A stretch of DNA of 44,511 nt from Streptococcus australis (GCF_019930045.1 NZ_JAHZQQ010000011.1:1-44511), one strand, 5' to 3'; shown: positions 33,603-43,295, counted from the stretch's first letter. Notes: generated by a model not told the origin, from the sequence alone. Made by a program: numbers and translations.

Positions 33603-33632
33603 TAAAAATAGAGGAAAACAAGCGTTTTCCCC
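33603..33632 (-). terminator. thiI terminator
   Basis: GGGGAAAAC / GTTTTCCTC (9 bp, one G-U) with a 4-nt loop followed by TATTTTTATC, 48 nt after thiI and upstream of the rplU promoter. Confidence 0.8.
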
Positions 33633-33680
33633 TTTTTCATCGATTGGTCTTGCTGATTCTTCAAGCAATCTCACTGGATC

Positions 33681-34901
33681 TTACAACAAATCCTCAATCA
33701 GCTCATCGACTTCATCCGCTTCCGCTTGAGGCGTGATCTCTGTCACGACGATACCTGCTACCGCACGCTCAACTAAAGCTTCCACATCCATACGTTGCTC
33801 ATACTGCTCCGCATTTTTGAGTTTCGGATTGGTCTTTGGACGATCCGGTGCAAAGATGGTACAGCAATCTTCGAAAGGCTGGATGGAGATTTCAAAGGTA
33901 TCAATGGCTTGGGCAATATCGATGATTTCCAATTTGTCCATGGTCACCACCGGACGGATAACCGGCGTATTGGTCACGGCATTGATAGCCTGCATGCTCT
34001 CCAATGTTTGACTGGCTACCTGACCAAGACTTTCCCCATTGATGATGACTAGGCCTCCACGGATTTGACGGATACGGTCTGTAATGCGCATCATAAAGCG
34101 ACGGGTCAGGGTCATGAGATAAGCTTCCGGCGCCTTGGCTTTAATCTCTTCTTGGATCTCAGTAAAAGGTACTTCGATAAACTGGATATTGCCCCCAAAC
34201 TTGGTCAATTTACGAGTTAAATCGTGGGCTTTTTTCAGCGCACCAGGACTGGTATAAGGAGGGCTAGCAAAGTGGACCGCCTCGATGTCCACACCACGCT
34301 TCAAGGCTAGGTAACCCGCTACTGGAGAATCAATCCCACCAGATAGCATGAGCATGCCTTTTCCAGAAGTTCCAACCGGCAGACCACCTGCTCCCTTAAT
34401 GGTTTCATAAGAGATATAAGCTGCTTCTTCCCGGATCTCTACTTGGAGGTTGATATCCGGTTTTTTCATTTGGGCTTGGATACTTGGAAGAACTTCAAAG
34501 ACAGCGCCACCCAAGGTTTGGTTGAGCTCACGGCTATCCAACTCAAAAGAATGGTCACTTCGTCTGCTAGAAATCTTGAAGGTCATCCCTTCTTGGTAAA
34601 TGTCCTGAATGATCTCTTGAACGGCTAAAATCAAGGCTGGGACAGATTTCTCAATCTTGTAAACGGGTGAAAAGTTTTGAATCCCGAATACCTGTTTGAG
34701 GGATTCAGCCACCTGTTCATAATCCGTCCCATTTAGATAGGCATGGGCCCGGTCCCGATCGGCTGTCACTTTGACAGCTGGGTAAATGGACAAGACATCT
34801 GAGATATTATTACGCAATTTATTAATAAAGCGCATCCGGTTCTTTCCTTTAGTGGAAAGCTCTCCATAGCGGATCATAATTTCTGAATAAGTTAATGGCA
34901 T
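33681..34901 (-). CDS. thiI: tRNA 4-thiouridine synthase ThiI
   Basis: A 406-residue enzyme that inserts sulfur into tRNA at U8 and may feed thiamine thiazole synthesis. An N-terminal ferredoxin-like and THUMP region (~1-165) precedes the PP-loop ATPase with SGGIDSP (~187). The C-terminal rhodanese domain of enterobacterial ThiI is absent, as usual in Firmicutes, where the partner cysteine desulfurase delivers sulfur. That partner lies directly upstream, 21 nt away. Confidence 0.96.
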   Translation of the reverse strand: MPLTYSEIMIRYGELSTKGKNRMRFINKLRNNISDVLSIYPAVKVTADRDRAHAYLNGTDYEQVAESLKQVFGIQNFSPVYKIEKSVPALILAVQEIIQDIYQEGMTFKISSRRSDHSFELDSRELNQTLGGAVFEVLPSIQAQMKKPDINLQVEIREEAAYISYETIKGAGGLPVGTSGKGMLMLSGGIDSPVAGYLALKRGVDIEAVHFASPPYTSPGALKKAHDLTRKLTKFGGNIQFIEVPFTEIQEEIKAKAPEAYLMTLTRRFMMRITDRIRQIRGGLVIINGESLGQVASQTLESMQAINAVTNTPVIRPVVTMDKLEIIDIAQAIDTFEISIQPFEDCCTIFAPDRPKTNPKLKNAEQYEQRMDVEALVERAVAGIVVTEITPQAEADEVDELIEDLL

Positions 34902-34922
34902 AGTAACTTCCTTTTCTTTTCC

Positions 34923-36065
34923 TTAACGCACCTTTCGCGTCTTTTCATAGATCAGTTTGAACTTGGTCAAAAATTGCTCAACCTGACTCATGTCATTTTC
35001 GAGATCGAGGCTAAGGCGGACAGCTGTTTGCGCCAGAGCCTTATCGACTCCCATGGCAATCAAGGTTCCAGCTGGTTTGCCAGCCTTAGAAGAGCAGGCT
35101 GACGTCGTCGAGATATAAATCTCATACTCTTCGAAAGCGTGGACGATGACTTCTCCTCGCACTCCCTTGATACCAAAAGTCAAGATATGGGGTGCAAAGC
35201 CCTCATCTCCTGAGAAGACAGTCACATCTGGATAGTGGGCTAATTCTTCACGAATAACTTCCTTCAACTGATGGCACTTGCGTTCAAAGTCCTCTTGGCG
35301 CTCCATCGCCAAGCGCAAGGCCTTGGCGGTCGCTGCAATTCCAGCTAAGTTCTCAGTCGTCGAACGAAGGTCCTTTTCTTGTCCGCCACCTGTTAAGAGG
35401 GGACTGATCTTTTTGCCTTCTTTGAGGTAGAGGAAGCCAACCCCACGAAGTCCATGGAACTTGTGACTGGAGAAGGTCGCTAGATCCACTCGTTCTGGTA
35501 GGTAGAGAGCGGTTGGAATCTTAGCCAACGCCTGAACCCCATCGACATGGAAGGTGATGGTCGGACGATCAGCTAAAAGCTCCGCAATGGCTTGAATAGG
35601 CTGAATAGAGCCTACTTCATTATTGACAGCCATGATCGACACAAGGGTTGTATCAGGGCGCAAGAGTTTTTCCAACTCTTCTACTTGGACAAAGCCACGC
35701 GCATCAACTGGAGCAATATCCACTTCAAATCCTTGACCTTGTAGCCAGAGGGCTGATTCCTTCACAGCCGGATGCTCAATAGCTGAGACAATGATGTGCT
35801 TTCCATAAGGAGCTTTTTCAAAAGCAACTCCCTTGATCGCCCAGTTGTCTCCTTCAGTTCCACCTGAGGTGAAATAGATTTCTTCTGCTTTCTTGCCTAG
35901 GAGGGAAGCAATCTGCTTACGAGATGCCTCCAAGATCCGAGTCGCTTGACTTCCCAGGTTGTGCAAGCTGGAGGGATTGCCCCAAATTTTGCTTGCGACT
36001 TCTGTGTAGGTAGCCAAGGCTTCTGGATAAGGTTTGGTTGTTGCTGAATTATCAAAGTAAATCAT
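34923..36065 (-). CDS. Cysteine desulfurase (NifS/IscS class V), ThiI partner
   Basis: A 380-residue PLP enzyme that takes sulfur from cysteine. The PLP Lys202 is in SSHKFHG, and the persulfide Cys324 is in STTSACSSKAG. I chose ATG 36065 (MIYFDNSATT), the family start; AGGAGAG is about 9 nt upstream. Its pairing with thiI indicates a dedicated tRNA-thiolation donor (NifZ-like), inferred from context. An extended -10 of the form TGTTACAAT lies upstream near 36100. Confidence 0.95.
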   Translation of the reverse strand: MIYFDNSATTKPYPEALATYTEVASKIWGNPSSLHNLGSQATRILEASRKQIASLLGKKAEEIYFTSGGTEGDNWAIKGVAFEKAPYGKHIIVSAIEHPAVKESALWLQGQGFEVDIAPVDARGFVQVEELEKLLRPDTTLVSIMAVNNEVGSIQPIQAIAELLADRPTITFHVDGVQALAKIPTALYLPERVDLATFSSHKFHGLRGVGFLYLKEGKKISPLLTGGGQEKDLRSTTENLAGIAATAKALRLAMERQEDFERKCHQLKEVIREELAHYPDVTVFSGDEGFAPHILTFGIKGVRGEVIVHAFEEYEIYISTTSACSSKAGKPAGTLIAMGVDKALAQTAVRLSLDLENDMSQVEQFLTKFKLIYEKTRKVR

Positions 36066-36173
36066 CTTCCACACTCTCCTAGTCAATTTTCAATCATCTT
36101 ATTGTAACATTTCTAGGTTGGAGGGACAAGGATTTGGCAGGCTTCATTTTGTTCCTAGTTTCAGACAGAAAAC

Positions 36174-36201
36174 TTGTAAATTTCTCAAAATAGCTTATGA
36201 T
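36174..36201 (+). promoter_or_regulatory. Promoter of the secreted-protein gene at 36304
   Basis: -35 TTGTAA (36174-36179), 16-nt spacer, -10 TATGAT (36196-36201). Confidence 0.6.
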
Positions 36202-36215
36202 GAAGATGGAGAGTT

Positions 36216-36232
36216 TTGTAAAACGCTTACAA
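36216..36232 (+). promoter_or_regulatory. Operator-like inverted repeat TTGTAA-N5-TTACAA
   Basis: A perfect 6-bp inverted repeat with a 5-nt centre (AACGC) lies just downstream of the expected start site (~36208). It resembles a catabolite-repression cre site but has one extra base in the centre. A repressor operator is possible; the factor is unknown. Confidence 0.4.
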
Positions 36233-36303
36233 GATCCCCTGTTGTTTTTTATGACCTACTCAAGTCCAGAACTGGAACGGATTGAAGTTACAAGGAGACA
36301 AGC

Positions 36304-36867
36304 ATGAAACGACCGATCTATTTTTCCATTGCCCTAGCTGGAAGTCTTGCTATTGGAGGACTGCTCACTGTCCTACCACCACTTCCATTTGCCCTCCCTT
36401 CTGCCCGACTAGCCTGTCACGGTAAAGGACAGTGTGACCTACAACAGCCCTTGGAGAAGCCACCTTACTTTAGGGAAGATGAAGGCAGTCTCCGAGAAAT
36501 GAGCCTTATCCAACCAATCCCTGGTGAATCCGATAGCCACATCGAATTCAATTGCTTGGTCGAATACAATGGCTGGTTCCGTCGTATTATCCGTGTCAAA
36601 GATGTAAAAGTGATTTCAAAAACCAAGGAATTCAAGGGTAAAATTGACTACTCTATCCCGGATCCAAACAAGATAGAGATTCAGGCGAATGGCCAGTTTA
36701 TCTCTCCTAATGACTCCTCTAGTTTTAGTAACCATGAAATCATCAGCCAGCCTAGTCAAACAAACCAAGCAATTTCCGTCTCTGAAAAAGGACAGGCAAA
36801 CTTTGAAACGTCCTCTGAAGCAAGCGAGACTCAAAGCGTCCAGTTTGAAAGCAATTTGAAATTTTAA
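36304..36867 (+). CDS. Secreted or membrane-anchored hypothetical protein, 187 aa
   Basis: I do not recognise this protein. Residues 1-33 look like a signal peptide or single anchor (basic MKRP, then a hydrophobic run ending in PPLPFALPSA). The extracytoplasmic part has three cysteines (C38 and C44 in CHGKGQCD; one in FNCLVEYNGW near 98) and a beta-rich region. A Ser/Gln/Glu-rich tail without an LPxTG motif follows. It has its own promoter and a long 5' leader (about 95 nt). The next plus-strand gene has a separate promoter. Confidence 0.8.
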   Translation: MKRPIYFSIALAGSLAIGGLLTVLPPLPFALPSARLACHGKGQCDLQQPLEKPPYFREDEGSLREMSLIQPIPGESDSHIEFNCLVEYNGWFRRIIRVKDVKVISKTKEFKGKIDYSIPDPNKIEIQANGQFISPNDSSSFSNHEIISQPSQTNQAISVSEKGQANFETSSEASETQSVQFESNLKF

Positions 36868-36887
36868 AAACCTCTTTCATTTCTTCT

Positions 36888-36916
36888 TAGACATTTTCAT
36901 AAAAATAACGTATAAT
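36888..36916 (+). promoter_or_regulatory. Promoter of the small membrane protein gene at 36970
   Basis: -35 TAGACA (36888-36893), 17-nt spacer, perfect -10 TATAAT (36911-36916). Confidence 0.75.
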
Positions 36917-36969
36917 GACTAAAGTGTTCACATAAAAGAACCAAATATGAAATGAAGAGGAAACAGGTT

Positions 36970-37371
36970 ATGTCACAATACTCACGAAAAGAAAAACACC
37001 AAGACAGCAACAAACCATCAAGAAGCGAAAAAGTGAAACAGAGCCTTTCTTTATTCCAGATGATTGTCGCAACGATTGCTAGTCTTCTCGGGATTATCGT
37101 TACTTCCTTTACTATTTACAGTATCATGAAACCGACGACTAAGACAGAGGAGAAAAAAGATGGCTCCACTAGCGTTGTTGTTGTCCATGAAAAGGATGGA
37201 TCTGCTACTGATTCAAGTGCTACGGGAACAGATACCAGTGCTAGCAACAGCCAGGCATCCGAAACAAGTTCTGAACAAACCGATTCATCACAAGCAGAAA
37301 CCAGTGCCAGTGAGGCTCCTGCAGACACAACACCATCTGCTACTGATACCGAATCATCTGCTAACCAGTAA
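36970..37371 (+). CDS. Small bitopic membrane protein with Ser/Thr-rich exposed tail
   Basis: A 133-residue protein. A basic cytosolic N-terminus (MSQYSRKEKHQ), one membrane helix (about 27-50), a short VVVVHE strand, and then about 65 residues of almost pure Ser/Thr/Ala/Glu/Asp. Such tails on streptococcal surface proteins are often glycosylated or disordered. I chose ATG 36970; a start six codons earlier is possible. Function unknown; I have a vague memory of a conserved streptococcal DUF family with this N-terminus. Confidence 0.8.
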   Translation: MSQYSRKEKHQDSNKPSRSEKVKQSLSLFQMIVATIASLLGIIVTSFTIYSIMKPTTKTEEKKDGSTSVVVVHEKDGSATDSSATGTDTSASNSQASETSSEQTDSSQAETSASEAPADTTPSATDTESSANQ

Positions 37372-37394
37372 AAAAAGACCGTTTGGTATTTTTA
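37372..37394 (+). terminator. Weak terminator after the small membrane protein gene
   Basis: AAAAAGACC / GGTATTTTT form a 9-bp stem with one mismatch and a 4-nt loop, ending in a T-rich run. Confidence 0.5.
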
Positions 37395-37414
37395 TTATAG
37401 AAAAGAGTACTTAA

Positions 37415-37552
37415 AAAACTTTCCTTAGGTGAGCACGGACGTCAGCGAACTTCGAGGAAGTTCCATGACTTAGTTTTGGACCTAATGTTCCAAAACTCCC
37501 GAGTGCTTGAAACATTATTGTTTCAAGCACTTTTCTCACAGCGGAAAGTTTT
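37415..37552 (+). repeat. Structured palindromic element, copy C
   Basis: The cleanest copy, 138 nt. P0: AAAACTTTCC/GGAAAGTTTT (perfect). P1: GTGAG/CTCAC. P2: CGG/CCG. P3: GTCA + GAACTTC / GAAGTTC + TGAC. P4: AGTTTTGGA/TCCAAAACT with loop CCTAATGT. P5: GTGCTTGAAACA/TGTTTCAAGCAC. The TTAG between P0 and P1 is complementary to CTAA in the P4 loop. It follows the small membrane protein gene in the same orientation. The remaining 110 nt up to the rmlB terminator is AT-rich with nothing recognisable. Confidence 0.9.
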
Positions 37553-37675
37553 ATAACTACATAAATGAATCAAACTATTAGACATCACTTTTTTTAAAAA
37601 AATTAACTAGTTATTTTATCAAAAAAAGTTTGTATGCATTCTAAAAAACAGTATAGTCTATTTTAAAAATATAGA

Positions 37676-37716
37676 AAAGCCTCTATCGGTCAGAAATCCT
37701 GACTGATAGAGGCTTG
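37676..37716 (-). terminator. rml operon terminator (bidirectional)
   Basis: A 16-17 bp near-perfect inverted repeat, AAGCCTCTATC...GATAGAGGCTT, with a 5-nt loop, T-rich on both sides, ends 4 nt from the rmlB stop codon. Confidence 0.9.
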
Positions 37717-37719
37717 ATT

Positions 37720-38784
<1,065 letters not shown>

Positions 38785-38792
38785 TTAGTTTT

Positions 38793-38922
38793 GATTGTTC
38801 CTTTGGCTAGTGAGGGACGCCAGCAACCCTTCGGTTTCATGGCTAAATCCGGAGCCCATGTCTCCGGATTTCCCTACAAGATTCCCTACGACAATCTTGT
38901 TTCCACTAGGGCAGGAACAATC
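38793..38922 (+). repeat. Structured palindromic element, copy E (diverged)
   Basis: A 130-nt relative with the same layout but mostly different sequence. P0: GATTGTTCC/GGAACAATC. P1: CTAGTG/CACTAG. P2: GGGA/TCCC. P3: GCCA + AACC/GGTT + TGGC. P4: AAATCCGGAG/CTCCGGATTT with loop CCCATGT. P5: ACAAGATT/AATCTTGT. GACGCCAGC...CATGGC corresponds to GACGTCAGC...CATGAC of copies A, C and D. It lies between rmlC and rmlB, antisense to them as oriented here. Confidence 0.72.
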
Positions 38923-38968
38923 CTACCAAGCTCCTTGCAGTCGCAAAAATACTGTGCAAGGTTTATTT

Positions 38969-39562
38969 TTACAAATCTTCTGCTTTTAGGGGTTTGACGT
39001 CTTTGAGCAATGGGTGGTTCTTATCTGCTTCTGAGACTTCTGCTTCTTCCAAGTTTTCCCATTGGATGTCTAGGCTTGGGTCTGCATAGTTGACAAAAGC
39101 ATATTTTGGCTTGAGCTCCAATGCCCAGTAGTCATTGACCAAATAGCTGTAGGCTACTTTGTCAGACAAAACTTGGAAACCATTGGCTACGCCACGAGGA
39201 ACAAAAATCCCTTTAGAGGCATCGATCACAGTTTGATAGGTGTTCCCAAATGTTTCACCTTCACGAAGGTCTACCCAAGTGCCAATAACCTTTCCTTCAT
39301 CTGCCACAGAAATGTACTTGTCCCAAGGTTCTGCATGCAGACCACGTAAGACATGCTTGCGCGAGAAAGAAACGTTATTTTGCAACTTGCCTTCGGCAAA
39401 GAAGCTTTCAGGGAAGCCAAGAGGAAGCATTTTTTCCTTTTGGAAGTTTTCCTTGAACCAACCACGGTTGTCCCCATGAACTGGAATATCAAACTCCATC
39501 AAACCTGGGATGGCTTCAATCTTGCGGGCTGCTAATTCTTTTCCGAAAAATTGTTCTGTCAT
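38969..39562 (-). CDS. rmlC: dTDP-4-dehydrorhamnose 3,5-epimerase
   Basis: Third step of dTDP-L-rhamnose synthesis; a cupin epimerase of 197 residues. Conserved blocks include FDIPVHGDNRGWFKENFQ, NNVSFSRKHVLRGLHAEP with the catalytic His, and FVPRGVANGFQVLSD. Its start overlaps the rmlA stop by one base (TAATG), so translation is coupled. Confidence 0.97.
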   Translation of the reverse strand: MTEQFFGKELAARKIEAIPGLMEFDIPVHGDNRGWFKENFQKEKMLPLGFPESFFAEGKLQNNVSFSRKHVLRGLHAEPWDKYISVADEGKVIGTWVDLREGETFGNTYQTVIDASKGIFVPRGVANGFQVLSDKVAYSYLVNDYWALELKPKYAFVNYADPSLDIQWENLEEAEVSEADKNHPLLKDVKPLKAEDL

Positions 39563-40431
39563 TAAACTTCTCCAATCAAACGGAGCAAGTATTGTCCGTA
39601 TTCATTTTTCTTAAGAGGTTGCGCCAATTCATGGACTTGTTCTTTGGTGATATAGCCCATGCGATAGGCGATTTCTTCAAGGTTGGCAACTTGGACGTTT
39701 TGCAAGCGTTGAACAGTCTCGATATATTGAGAAGCCTGCAAGAGACTTTCGTGAGTTCCCGTATCCAACCAAGCAAAGCCGCGGCCCATGAGCTCAACAG
39801 AGAGATCTCCACGCTCCAAATAAGCCTTGTTGACATCAGTGATTTCAAGCTCGCCACGAGGACTTGGTTTGATGTTTTTGGCAATTTCTACCACATCATT
39901 GTCATAGAAGTAAAGTCCAGTCACTGCAAAATTCGATTTTGGATGTTCTGGTTTTTCTTCGATAGAGATGGCGTTCATATCCGAATCAAACTCTACCACA
40001 CCGAAGCGTTCTGGATCTTTGACTTGGTAACCAAAGACAGTCGCTCCTTTTTCTTTTGCTTCAGCCCGTTGCAACATCTTGGTTAAGCCATTTCCATGGA
40101 AGATATTATCTCCAAGAACGAGGGCAACATGATCGTCACCAATGAACTCTTCACCAATGATAAAGGCTTGTGCCAAGCCGTCTGGACTTGGTTGTTCTGC
40201 ATAAGAGAGGGAAATACCAAGTTCAGAACCATCTCCAAGAAGCTCTTCAAAACGAGGAAGATCTTGCGGAGTTGAGATAATCAAGATTTCTTTGATCCCT
40301 GCCAACATAAGAGTTGACAATGGGTAGTAGATCATTGGTTTGTCATAAATGGGCATCAACTGTTTGGAAGCGGCACGGGTCAAAGGATACAAACGAGTCC
40401 CCGAACCACCGGCTAAAATAATACCTTTCAT
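39562..40431 (-). CDS. rmlA: Glucose-1-phosphate thymidylyltransferase
   Basis: First step of dTDP-L-rhamnose synthesis, 289 residues. The nucleotidyltransferase signature [13 protein letters not shown] (6-18) and the [16 protein letters not shown] segment are intact. First gene of rmlA-rmlC-rmlB. The fourth gene, rmlD, is not in the window and must be elsewhere. Its promoter overlaps a terminator hairpin (see 40465-40493). Confidence 0.98.
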   Translation of the reverse strand: MKGIILAGGSGTRLYPLTRAASKQLMPIYDKPMIYYPLSTLMLAGIKEILIISTPQDLPRFEELLGDGSELGISLSYAEQPSPDGLAQAFIIGEEFIGDDHVALVLGDNIFHGNGLTKMLQRAEAKEKGATVFGYQVKDPERFGVVEFDSDMNAISIEEKPEHPKSNFAVTGLYFYDNDVVEIAKNIKPSPRGELEITDVNKAYLERGDLSVELMGRGFAWLDTGTHESLLQASQYIETVQRLQNVQVANLEEIAYRMGYITKEQVHELAQPLKKNEYGQYLLRLIGEV

Positions 40432-40464
40432 AATGTTAGGCCTTTCTACGTAGTCATTACCCTT

Positions 40465-40493
40465 ATTTTATCATGTTTATATAAAAAAGTCAC
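40465..40493 (-). promoter_or_regulatory. rmlA promoter candidate overlapping a terminator
   Basis: -35 GTGACT (40488-40493), 17-nt spacer, -10 TAAAAT (40465-40470) on the minus strand. The -35 lies in the 3' arm of the terminator hairpin and the spacer contains its T tract. Confidence 0.5.
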
Positions 40494-40516
40494 CTTGCAT
40501 TTGTGTTGCAAGGTGA
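40482..40516 (-). terminator. Terminator upstream of rmlA
   Basis: TCACCTTGCA / TGCAAGGTGA, 10-bp perfect stem with a 7-nt loop, followed on the minus strand by CTTTTTT. It shields rml from upstream transcription. Confidence 0.88.
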
Positions 40517-40614
40517 TGACCGGAGATGAGAGTTGTAGAATTGTTAGCATTGGTCTTACTCATGATTCAAATAGATTACTGCTCCTTGACTGAGCCGTCT
40601 GAAAACCTTACCTT

Positions 40615-40693
40615 GTAGTAGAGCCCACTCAACCACTTCGTCTTGCTCGACAATCCAAAAAAAATTGAGAGGCTAGGACTTTTGTCCCAGCCT
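40615..40693 (-). repeat. Truncated copy of the second multi-hairpin repeat
   Basis: On the minus strand it matches the first 84 nt of the repeat nested in element B (GGCTGGGAC, CTAGCCTCTCAATT, GTCGAGCAAGACG, GTTGAGTGGGCTCTACTAC) and stops there. Its first base pairs overlap the stop codon of the oxidase gene. Confidence 0.8.
40657..40692 (-). terminator. Oxidase-operon terminator formed by the repeat
   Basis: GGCTGGGAC / GTCCTAGCC (9 bp, one G-U) with a 4-nt loop, then CTCTCAA and eight Ts on the minus strand, right at the stop codon. Confidence 0.75.
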
Positions 40694-41780
40694 ACTTCTT
40701 CACATACTGATCAACTGGATAATCTGCTGGATCCAAGCGCACCTTTCCTCCTGCCACTAGTTGGGCTAGATGCCAACCAATGAGGGGACCCGTTGTGAGG
40801 CCGGACGAACCTAGTCCACTAGCGACATAGAGGCCTGCTTGATCAGGAACAGCTCCCCAAAATGGTGAAAAGTCACTGGTGTAGGCCCGAGTACCCACGC
40901 GCTCGCCGACAACTGTCGCTTGAGCTAGTTCTGGATAGTAGGCCAAGGCTTCTGTTTCCATCTGATTTAGCAGAACTTGATCAACCGTCAGGTCAAAGCC
41001 CATCTCATTCTCATGGGTAGCGCCCATACTGATTTTGCCATTTTGGAAGGGAATGATATCCAACTCTCCTTCAGGCATGACCACGGGATAATCATCAGTA
41101 ACTAAGTCTAGCTGATAATCCCGCAACTGTCCTTTTTGGGGACGGACATCGACTTGGTAGCCAAGTGGCTCGAGCACCTGACTCAGCCAGGCTCCTGTCG
41201 CTAGGATAACTTGGTCATAGCTTTCTCCTGCTATCTGATAGCCATGATCCGAGGCGGAAAGAGCAACCTCTTCCTTGATGACTCTTGCCCCACTTACCTT
41301 TAGAAGGGTTTCCGTTAGAAGGGCTCCCTCTACATGGGCCCCACCTGATGAATAAAGGAGATTCTCAAACCCTTGCAGACCTGGGAATTGCTGGGCCACT
41401 TCTTCTGTGGTCAAAATCGATAAGTCTCCGATTAAGGGAGATTCTTCCCGTCGACTCAGCGCCAACTGATAGAGTTCATCTAATTTCTCTTCCTTCTTCT
41501 TAAGGAGATAGACCCCTGTCTGCTGGTAAAAGTCTGTTTCGATTCCGTCCTTGGCCAGGTCCTCTACCAATTCTTGGTAAAAATCAGCTCCCAGACGAGC
41601 CAGACGATACCAGGCCTTATTCCGCCGTTTGGAAAACCAAGGGCTGATAATGCCTGCCGCTGCCTTAGTTGCTTGGCCGACTCCATGGTCATAGACGGTC
41701 AGATCCACTTGTGCTTCTTTGGATAAATAATAGGCGGCAGTAGACCCTACGATCCCTGCACCGATAATGGCAACTTTCAT
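40692..41780 (-). CDS. FAD-dependent oxidoreductase, D-amino-acid oxidase (DAO) family
   Basis: A 362-residue flavoenzyme. The dinucleotide motif IIGAGIVGSTAAYYLS (4-19), the second FAD contact ILATGAWLS (~192-200) and the C-terminal GLGSSGLTTGP (~328-338) fit glycine/D-amino-acid oxidase-like proteins. The true substrate is unknown. It follows the Nif3-like gene by 9 nt and is the last gene of the trmK unit. Confidence 0.92.
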   Translation of the reverse strand: MKVAIIGAGIVGSTAAYYLSKEAQVDLTVYDHGVGQATKAAAGIISPWFSKRRNKAWYRLARLGADFYQELVEDLAKDGIETDFYQQTGVYLLKKKEEKLDELYQLALSRREESPLIGDLSILTTEEVAQQFPGLQGFENLLYSSGGAHVEGALLTETLLKVSGARVIKEEVALSASDHGYQIAGESYDQVILATGAWLSQVLEPLGYQVDVRPQKGQLRDYQLDLVTDDYPVVMPEGELDIIPFQNGKISMGATHENEMGFDLTVDQVLLNQMETEALAYYPELAQATVVGERVGTRAYTSDFSPFWGAVPDQAGLYVASGLGSSGLTTGPLIGWHLAQLVAGGKVRLDPADYPVDQYVKK

Positions 41781-41789
41781 GATGGCCCC

Positions 41790-42587
41790 TTAGATATGGT
41801 AAAAAGGATTGGTACTGGCTTGACTGCCAATCACTTCAATCTCCCACGCTTCTTCAGCTTTCCACTGATTGAGCTTTTCTACTAGTTTCGAGACAAAGAG
41901 AACCTCGATATGGTGCCCTGGATCCAAGGCCAAGAGCCCATCGCTCAGCATGTCTTGAGCCGTGTGGTAGTAGATATCTCCTGTGATATAGACCTCAGCT
42001 CCTTTAGCGAGAGCATCCTTGTAAAAGGACTGGCCACTTCCTCCACAGATGGCGACACGCGCAACAACCCGATCCAAATCAGTCTGGTCATAACTGACCA
42101 AGCGCAAAGCATCTAGGCCAAAAGTTTCTTTGACCTTTTCAGCCAACTGACCAAAGGTTTGGGCGGACAGCTGACCGATGCGCCCGATTCCGAGTTCTTC
42201 TCCTGTTATACTGAGGGGCTCTGTATCTTCAATGTCCAAAAGTTGGCAGAACCAATCGTTGAGACCATCTGGGACAATGTCAATATTGGTATGGCTGACG
42301 TAGACTGCGATATCATGCTTGATCAAATCGATATAGATTTGATTTTGGGCCCGATCGGCTACCAAATCCTTGATGGGACGGAAAATGGGCGCGTGCTTGA
42401 CGATGATCAAGTCCACCCCATGGGCGATAGCTTCTGCCACCGTCTGCTCGCGGATATCCAGAGCCACCATGACCTTTTGGATGTCTTTTTGTAGCGTGCC
42501 GACCTGTAGGCCACGGACATCTCCCTCCATGGAAAGCTCCTGAGGACAATAGGCTTCATAGCGTTTGATGACTTCACTTGCTAACAT
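41790..42587 (-). CDS. Nif3-like dinuclear-metal protein
   Basis: A 265-residue member of the NIF3/YqfO-YbgI family (often labelled GTP cyclohydrolase I type 2 without proof). Metal ligands are in [10 protein letters not shown] (~60-69), SHTNID (~98-103) and the C-terminal PGHHIEVLF (~223-231). It overlaps trmK by 14 nt, the standard Firmicutes pair. Biochemical role is unsettled. Confidence 0.93.
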   Translation of the reverse strand: MLASEVIKRYEAYCPQELSMEGDVRGLQVGTLQKDIQKVMVALDIREQTVAEAIAHGVDLIIVKHAPIFRPIKDLVADRAQNQIYIDLIKHDIAVYVSHTNIDIVPDGLNDWFCQLLDIEDTEPLSITGEELGIGRIGQLSAQTFGQLAEKVKETFGLDALRLVSYDQTDLDRVVARVAICGGSGQSFYKDALAKGAEVYITGDIYYHTAQDMLSDGLLALDPGHHIEVLFVSKLVEKLNQWKAEEAWEIEVIGSQASTNPFYHI

Positions 42588-43263
42588 GTAGAACCTCCTT
42601 GATTTGTGCGATGCGCTCTTCTAACGATGCTCTGGCAGATTGATTATCAACTGGGACCTGCTCCAAGGCAAAGGCTAATTTCTCTACTTCCTTGGACCAC
42701 TTTTGGACAAATGCTGGAGCTTGTTCCCGCATCAAATAGGGACCAAAACGCAGTTCCATAGCTGTCAACTCTTGAGAACCCTGTTCCACCACGAGGATCT
42801 CATAGAACTTCTCATTTTCTTCCAAGATGGCTTCATCGACAATACGGAAATTATGGTCTACTAACCAGCTCCGCAATTCATCCTCCCGATTATTGGGCTG
42901 GAGGACCAAGCGAGAGACATTGGCTAATTTATCAAGGCCTGCCGCTAGGATATCCGCAATCAAGCGTCCTCCCATACCAGCAATGGTGATACAGGAAATG
43001 CAGTCTGCTGGTTCAAAGGCAGCCAAACCATTGGCCAGGCGGACTTCAATCTTGTCCTCTAAGCCATTATCGGCGACATTTTGCAGGGCAGACTGATAGG
43101 GTCCCTCTACCACTTCACCAGCAATAGCAACCTCAATCTTACCTTCTTGTAAGAGGGCGATTGGCAGATAAGCATGGTCACTCCCCACATCCAACAGACG
43201 CGCTCCAGCTGGGACGAAGCTAGCCACCAAGTCCAAGCGATTTGATAATTTTGTAAATTCCAT
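42574..43263 (-). CDS. trmK: tRNA (adenine22-N1)-methyltransferase TrmK
   Basis: A 229-residue SAM-dependent enzyme that methylates A22 of tRNA. Motif I is [15 protein letters not shown] (~23-37), motif IV region is [15 protein letters not shown] (~92-106), and PNNRE follows. Coupled to the Nif3-like gene. An extended -10 (TGGTATACT) lies 32 nt upstream, and a terminator isolates it from upstream transcripts. Confidence 0.95.
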   Translation of the reverse strand: MEFTKLSNRLDLVASFVPAGARLLDVGSDHAYLPIALLQEGKIEVAIAGEVVEGPYQSALQNVADNGLEDKIEVRLANGLAAFEPADCISCITIAGMGGRLIADILAAGLDKLANVSRLVLQPNNREDELRSWLVDHNFRIVDEAILEENEKFYEILVVEQGSQELTAMELRFGPYLMREQAPAFVQKWSKEVEKLAFALEQVPVDNQSARASLEERIAQIKEVLHVSK

Positions 43264-43295
43264 GTGCTTCTTTCTATACTTTTATTCCATCCTTT

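Noticed and set aside
36216..36232. Consensus catabolite-response element (cre)
   Set aside because: The central spacing has one base too many for the TGWAANCGNTNWCA pattern, so it is kept only as an operator-like palindrome.
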